Assembly (NCBI RefSeq): GCF_013364155.1
Contig: NZ_CP054916.1
Location: forward strand, 8,400,001-8,464,000
Reading direction: 5' to 3'
From: Streptomyces sp. NA02950
GTDB taxonomy: Bacteria > Actinomycetota > Actinomycetes > Streptomycetales > Streptomycetaceae
DNA length: 64,000 bases
The number at the start of each line of letters is the position of its first letter. The stretch's first letter is position 1. A program made the translations under genes and the position numbers. Below, one piece after another: positions 60,062 to 64,000 of this stretch. A model generated the notes under the pieces. That model ran no database searches. It saw only the letters and a list, made by a program, of their open reading frames with translations, and was not told the origin of the DNA.

Positions 60062-60558
60062 CCCGCCTCCGTACGGCGGCCGGGGCCCTGGTCCTCGCCC
60101 TGGCGACGGCCGGCTGCGGTGTCCGGCCCACCGGGGTGGTGGACGGCGGTGAGCCCGCGAGCGGGCTCACCAAGGACCTGCGGATCTACTACGTCCGCGG
60201 CTCCGGGCTCCAGGGCGTCACCCGCCCCGACGTCTCCATCGAGGAGGCCTCCGCGGTCCTCAAGCTGCTGGCGGAGAAGCCGACCCGGGCCGAGGAGGAG
60301 CGCGGGCTCACCAACCTCGTCCGGCTCGGGTCGTACTCGACGAGCGGTACGCGCAACCGGATCACCCTGCGCGCGCCCGGCGCCTCCTTCGCCGGTGAAC
60401 GCGACCGGCTGCCCAACGGCCAGCTGGTGTGCACGCTCGCCCGCGCCCAGTCCTTTGTGCACCGGACCGAAGGCATCCGGCCCGACGACGTCCGGGTCTC
60501 GCTGAACGACGGTGAGCGGACCTACGGCCCCTACGAGTGCTCGCAGTTCCTCAGCTGA
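60058..60558 (+). CDS. Lipoprotein coupled to the sensor kinase
   Basis: A 166-residue exported protein. LVLALATAGC gives a good lipobox (ATAGC), so it should be lipid-anchored outside the membrane. The mature part has a pattern seen in GerMN-like streptomycete lipoproteins (LRIYYVRGSGLQGVTRP, EASAVLKLLAEKPTRAEEERGLTN, LVCTLARAQS). Two further Cys residues could form a disulfide. The start overlaps the kinase stop by 4 nt (ATGA), so it is made with the kinase. It may modulate the sensor, as accessory lipoproteins do in other actinobacterial systems; that role is inferred. Confidence 0.82.
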   Translation: MTRLRTAAGALVLALATAGCGVRPTGVVDGGEPASGLTKDLRIYYVRGSGLQGVTRPDVSIEEASAVLKLLAEKPTRAEEERGLTNLVRLGSYSTSGTRNRITLRAPGASFAGERDRLPNGQLVCTLARAQSFVHRTEGIRPDDVRVSLNDGERTYGPYECSQFLS

Positions 60559-60596
60559 ACCCGGAACTCGCCGCTGAACCCGGAACCCGCCGCCCA

Positions 60597-62546
<1,950 letters not shown>

Positions 62547-63884
62547 ATGACCAACGGACCCATGGGCAGGCGTCCCTTCGGCGGCGAACCGCCGGAGCGG
62601 GCCGATTCCCCCATGACGCAGCAGAAAGCCGAGTACACGGGCCGGTACGTGGTCCTGCTCGACGAGCAGGAACCCCAGAGCGGCATCGACGCCCTCCAGT
62701 CCTCGGTCGGCATCGCGTCCGTCGAACGGGTCGGGGGAGCCGAGGCCGAAGGCGCCACCGAACTCCTCCAACGCCCCGACACCTCGGTGCTCTTCGACGA
62801 CCTCGCCACCGCCGTCGTCGAAGTACGCCCCGACCAGCGCCACACGCTGGTGACGACCGCCGAGGCGGAACCCACGATCATCGCCGCGGAGCCGGAACGG
62901 ATGGTCTACGCCTCCGTGATCACCGAACCCCAGCGGACGCTGACCGGCTTCTTCCCGACCTATCGCAGCGACGAGGACGAGGTAAACCGTCACACCCGCG
63001 CCGAACTCGCCGCCTCGCTCGGCCCGGCCTGGGACGAGCAGAACACCACCTGGGGACTCCAGGCGATCCGGGCCAACTGGTCCACCCTGACCGGGAGCGC
63101 GGTGAAGGTCGCCGTCCTCGACACCGGTGTGGACACCGACCACCAGGATCTGACCGGCTGCCTCGAGGCCACCGCCTCGTTCGTCCCCGGTGAGACCGTG
63201 GAGGACGGCAACGGCCACGGCACCCACTGCATCGGCACGGTGGCCGGACCGGTCAAACCCGAGCACGCGCCCCGCTACGGTGTGGCGGGCGAGGCCCGGA
63301 TGCTGGCCGGGAAGGTGCTCAGCGACCGCGGTGTGGGCACCGACGGCCAGATCCTCGCGGGCATGGCCTGGGCGGTCTCCCAGGGCGCACGGGTGATCTC
63401 CATGTCGCTGGGCGCTCCGGTGGAGCCGGGTGAACTCTTCCCGCAGACCTACGAGAACGTGGCGCTGCGCGCGCTCGAACGCGGAACCGTGATCGTCGCG
63501 GCGGCGGGCAACGAGAGCCGCCGGCCCCGGTTCGTCGCACCCGTGGGCCGCCCGGCCAACTGCCCGTCCATCCTCGCGGTGGCCGCGCTCGGCAAGGACC
63601 TGGCGACCGCGTGGTTCTCCTGCGGAGCCATCAACGGGGCGGGCGGCGAGGTCAATATCGCCGCTCCCGGTGTCGATATCTTCTCGGCCGCGCCGGACGG
63701 CACGTACCAGACGCTGAGCGGCACCAGCATGGCCACTCCGCACACGGCCGGTGCGATCGCGCTGATGGTCCAGGCACACCCCGAGGCCACCGCGGCCGAC
63801 CTCCGCTCCCGGCTGCTCTCCGGGGCGTACCCGCTGCCGCAGCCCGCCGCGGACATCGGCTCGGGGCTGCTCCAGGCCCCGTGA
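62547..63884 (+). CDS. S8 family serine protease (subtilisin type)
   Basis: A 445-residue protease with the complete Asp-His-Ser triad: Asp192 in VAVLDTGVD, His224 in GNGHGTHCIG and Ser394 in SGTSMATPH, plus the oxyanion Asn in VAAAGNES. About 165 residues precede the catalytic domain (TGRYVVLLDEQEPQSGIDALQSSVGI), resembling an inhibitor_I9-like prodomain, but no signal peptide or membrane helix is visible. The enzyme may therefore be cytosolic or use a non-classical route. I chose ATG at 62547, preceded by GGAG. Its stop overlaps the next start (GTGA, 63881-63884). Confidence 0.9.
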   Translation: MTNGPMGRRPFGGEPPERADSPMTQQKAEYTGRYVVLLDEQEPQSGIDALQSSVGIASVERVGGAEAEGATELLQRPDTSVLFDDLATAVVEVRPDQRHTLVTTAEAEPTIIAAEPERMVYASVITEPQRTLTGFFPTYRSDEDEVNRHTRAELAASLGPAWDEQNTTWGLQAIRANWSTLTGSAVKVAVLDTGVDTDHQDLTGCLEATASFVPGETVEDGNGHGTHCIGTVAGPVKPEHAPRYGVAGEARMLAGKVLSDRGVGTDGQILAGMAWAVSQGARVISMSLGAPVEPGELFPQTYENVALRALERGTVIVAAAGNESRRPRFVAPVGRPANCPSILAVAALGKDLATAWFSCGAINGAGGEVNIAAPGVDIFSAAPDGTYQTLSGTSMATPHTAGAIALMVQAHPEATAADLRSRLLSGAYPLPQPAADIGSGLLQAP

Positions 63885-64000
63885 ACCGGACCTCCCCGTC
63901 CGGCCCGGTCGGAGTCATCCTCTCGGTCGACCCGGACCGGTTCGCCGAGGTGGTGGCCGCGGCGCGCCGGGCCGGACTCACCGTCACCAGGGAGCAGGAC
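63881..64000 (+). CDS. Start of a gene coupled to the S8 protease (cut by window edge)
   Basis: A GTG at 63881 overlaps the protease stop by 4 nt and opens a frame to the end of the window. The 40 visible residues (PVGVILSVDPDRFAEVVAAA, then RRAGLTVTREQD) show good streptomycete codon bias. They look like the start of a small alpha/beta protein. Close coupling suggests a partner or inhibitor of the protease, but the fragment is too short to identify. Confidence 0.55.
   Translation, partial: MNRTSPSGPVGVILSVDPDRFAEVVAAARRAGLTVTREQD

Overview
The window is high-GC DNA (roughly 72-73% by eye) with strong G/C bias at third codon positions, GTG and TTG starts, many 4-nt start/stop overlaps and typical actinobacterial families (DUF427, DUF574-type methyltransferase, PucR, MmyB-like XRE regulator, HelR-like helicase). 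It is almost certainly a Streptomyces chromosome or a very close relative. No rRNA, tRNA or CRISPR array was seen.

Layout. (1) 1-5.1 kb: ordinary chromosomal genes (truncated helicase, DUF427, GNAT, secreted CAP protein, 2Fe-2S ferredoxin-like protein, membrane protein), then a VanX-type dipeptidase pseudogene at 5.1-5.5 kb. (2) 5.6-39.7 kb: a hybrid NRPS/type I PKS cluster. Two large PKS genes lie on the minus strand: a vestigial-KS/AT/ACP block plus modules 1-2, then modules 3-4 plus thioesterase. Divergent from them on the plus strand are a formyltransferase-adenylation(Gly)-carrier NRPS, a PP-loop ATPase, and a stand-alone KS-(dead AT)-ACP. An IS110-family element sits between the NRPS and the PP-loop gene. 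(3) 39.8-41.7 kb: a frameshifted SDR divergent from an XRE/MmyB-like regulator, then a small palindromic-ended repeat. (4) 41.7-50.7 kb: alanine racemase, PucR regulator, two membrane proteins, a GH3 glycosidase, GNAT and methyltransferase. (5) 51-53.9 kb: a DesK/NarL-type two-component system and a DUF574-type methyltransferase. (6) 54-60.6 kb: a MacB-like ABC exporter operon with adaptor and lipoprotein, divergent from an OmpR-type response regulator (frameshifted in a 7-C run), a histidine kinase and a lipoprotein. (7) 60.6-64 kb: a second copy of the small repeat, NADP glutamate dehydrogenase, an S8 protease and the start of a coupled gene.

How the cluster should work (inference from domains). 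The NRPS makes N-formylglycyl-carrier. The KS-ACP protein adds one unreduced C2 unit. The PP-loop protein, of the kind implicated in the oxazolomycin and conglobatin pathways, would close the formylglycyl ketone to a 5-substituted oxazole. PKS modules 1-4 add methylmalonate (KR, A-type), malonate (DH-ER-KR), malonate (DH-KR) and methylmalonate (DH-KR). The predicted seco-acid is 9-hydroxy-2,8-dimethyl-10-(oxazol-5-yl)deca-2,4-dienoic acid. Head-to-tail dimerisation by the terminal TE would give a 20-membered C2-symmetric bis-oxazole macrodiolide, computed C30H38N2O6. This is the conglobatin architecture with the ring size I recall for samroiyotmycin A. The odd part is the start of the line: one protein has a live KS and a dead AT, while the big PKS begins with a dead KS stump and an AT that keeps Ser and His but lacks the carboxylate-binding Arg.

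Three genes are broken (VanX-like, SDR, OmpR-type regulator). Two KS domains share a ~680-bp near-identical segment of strange base composition.
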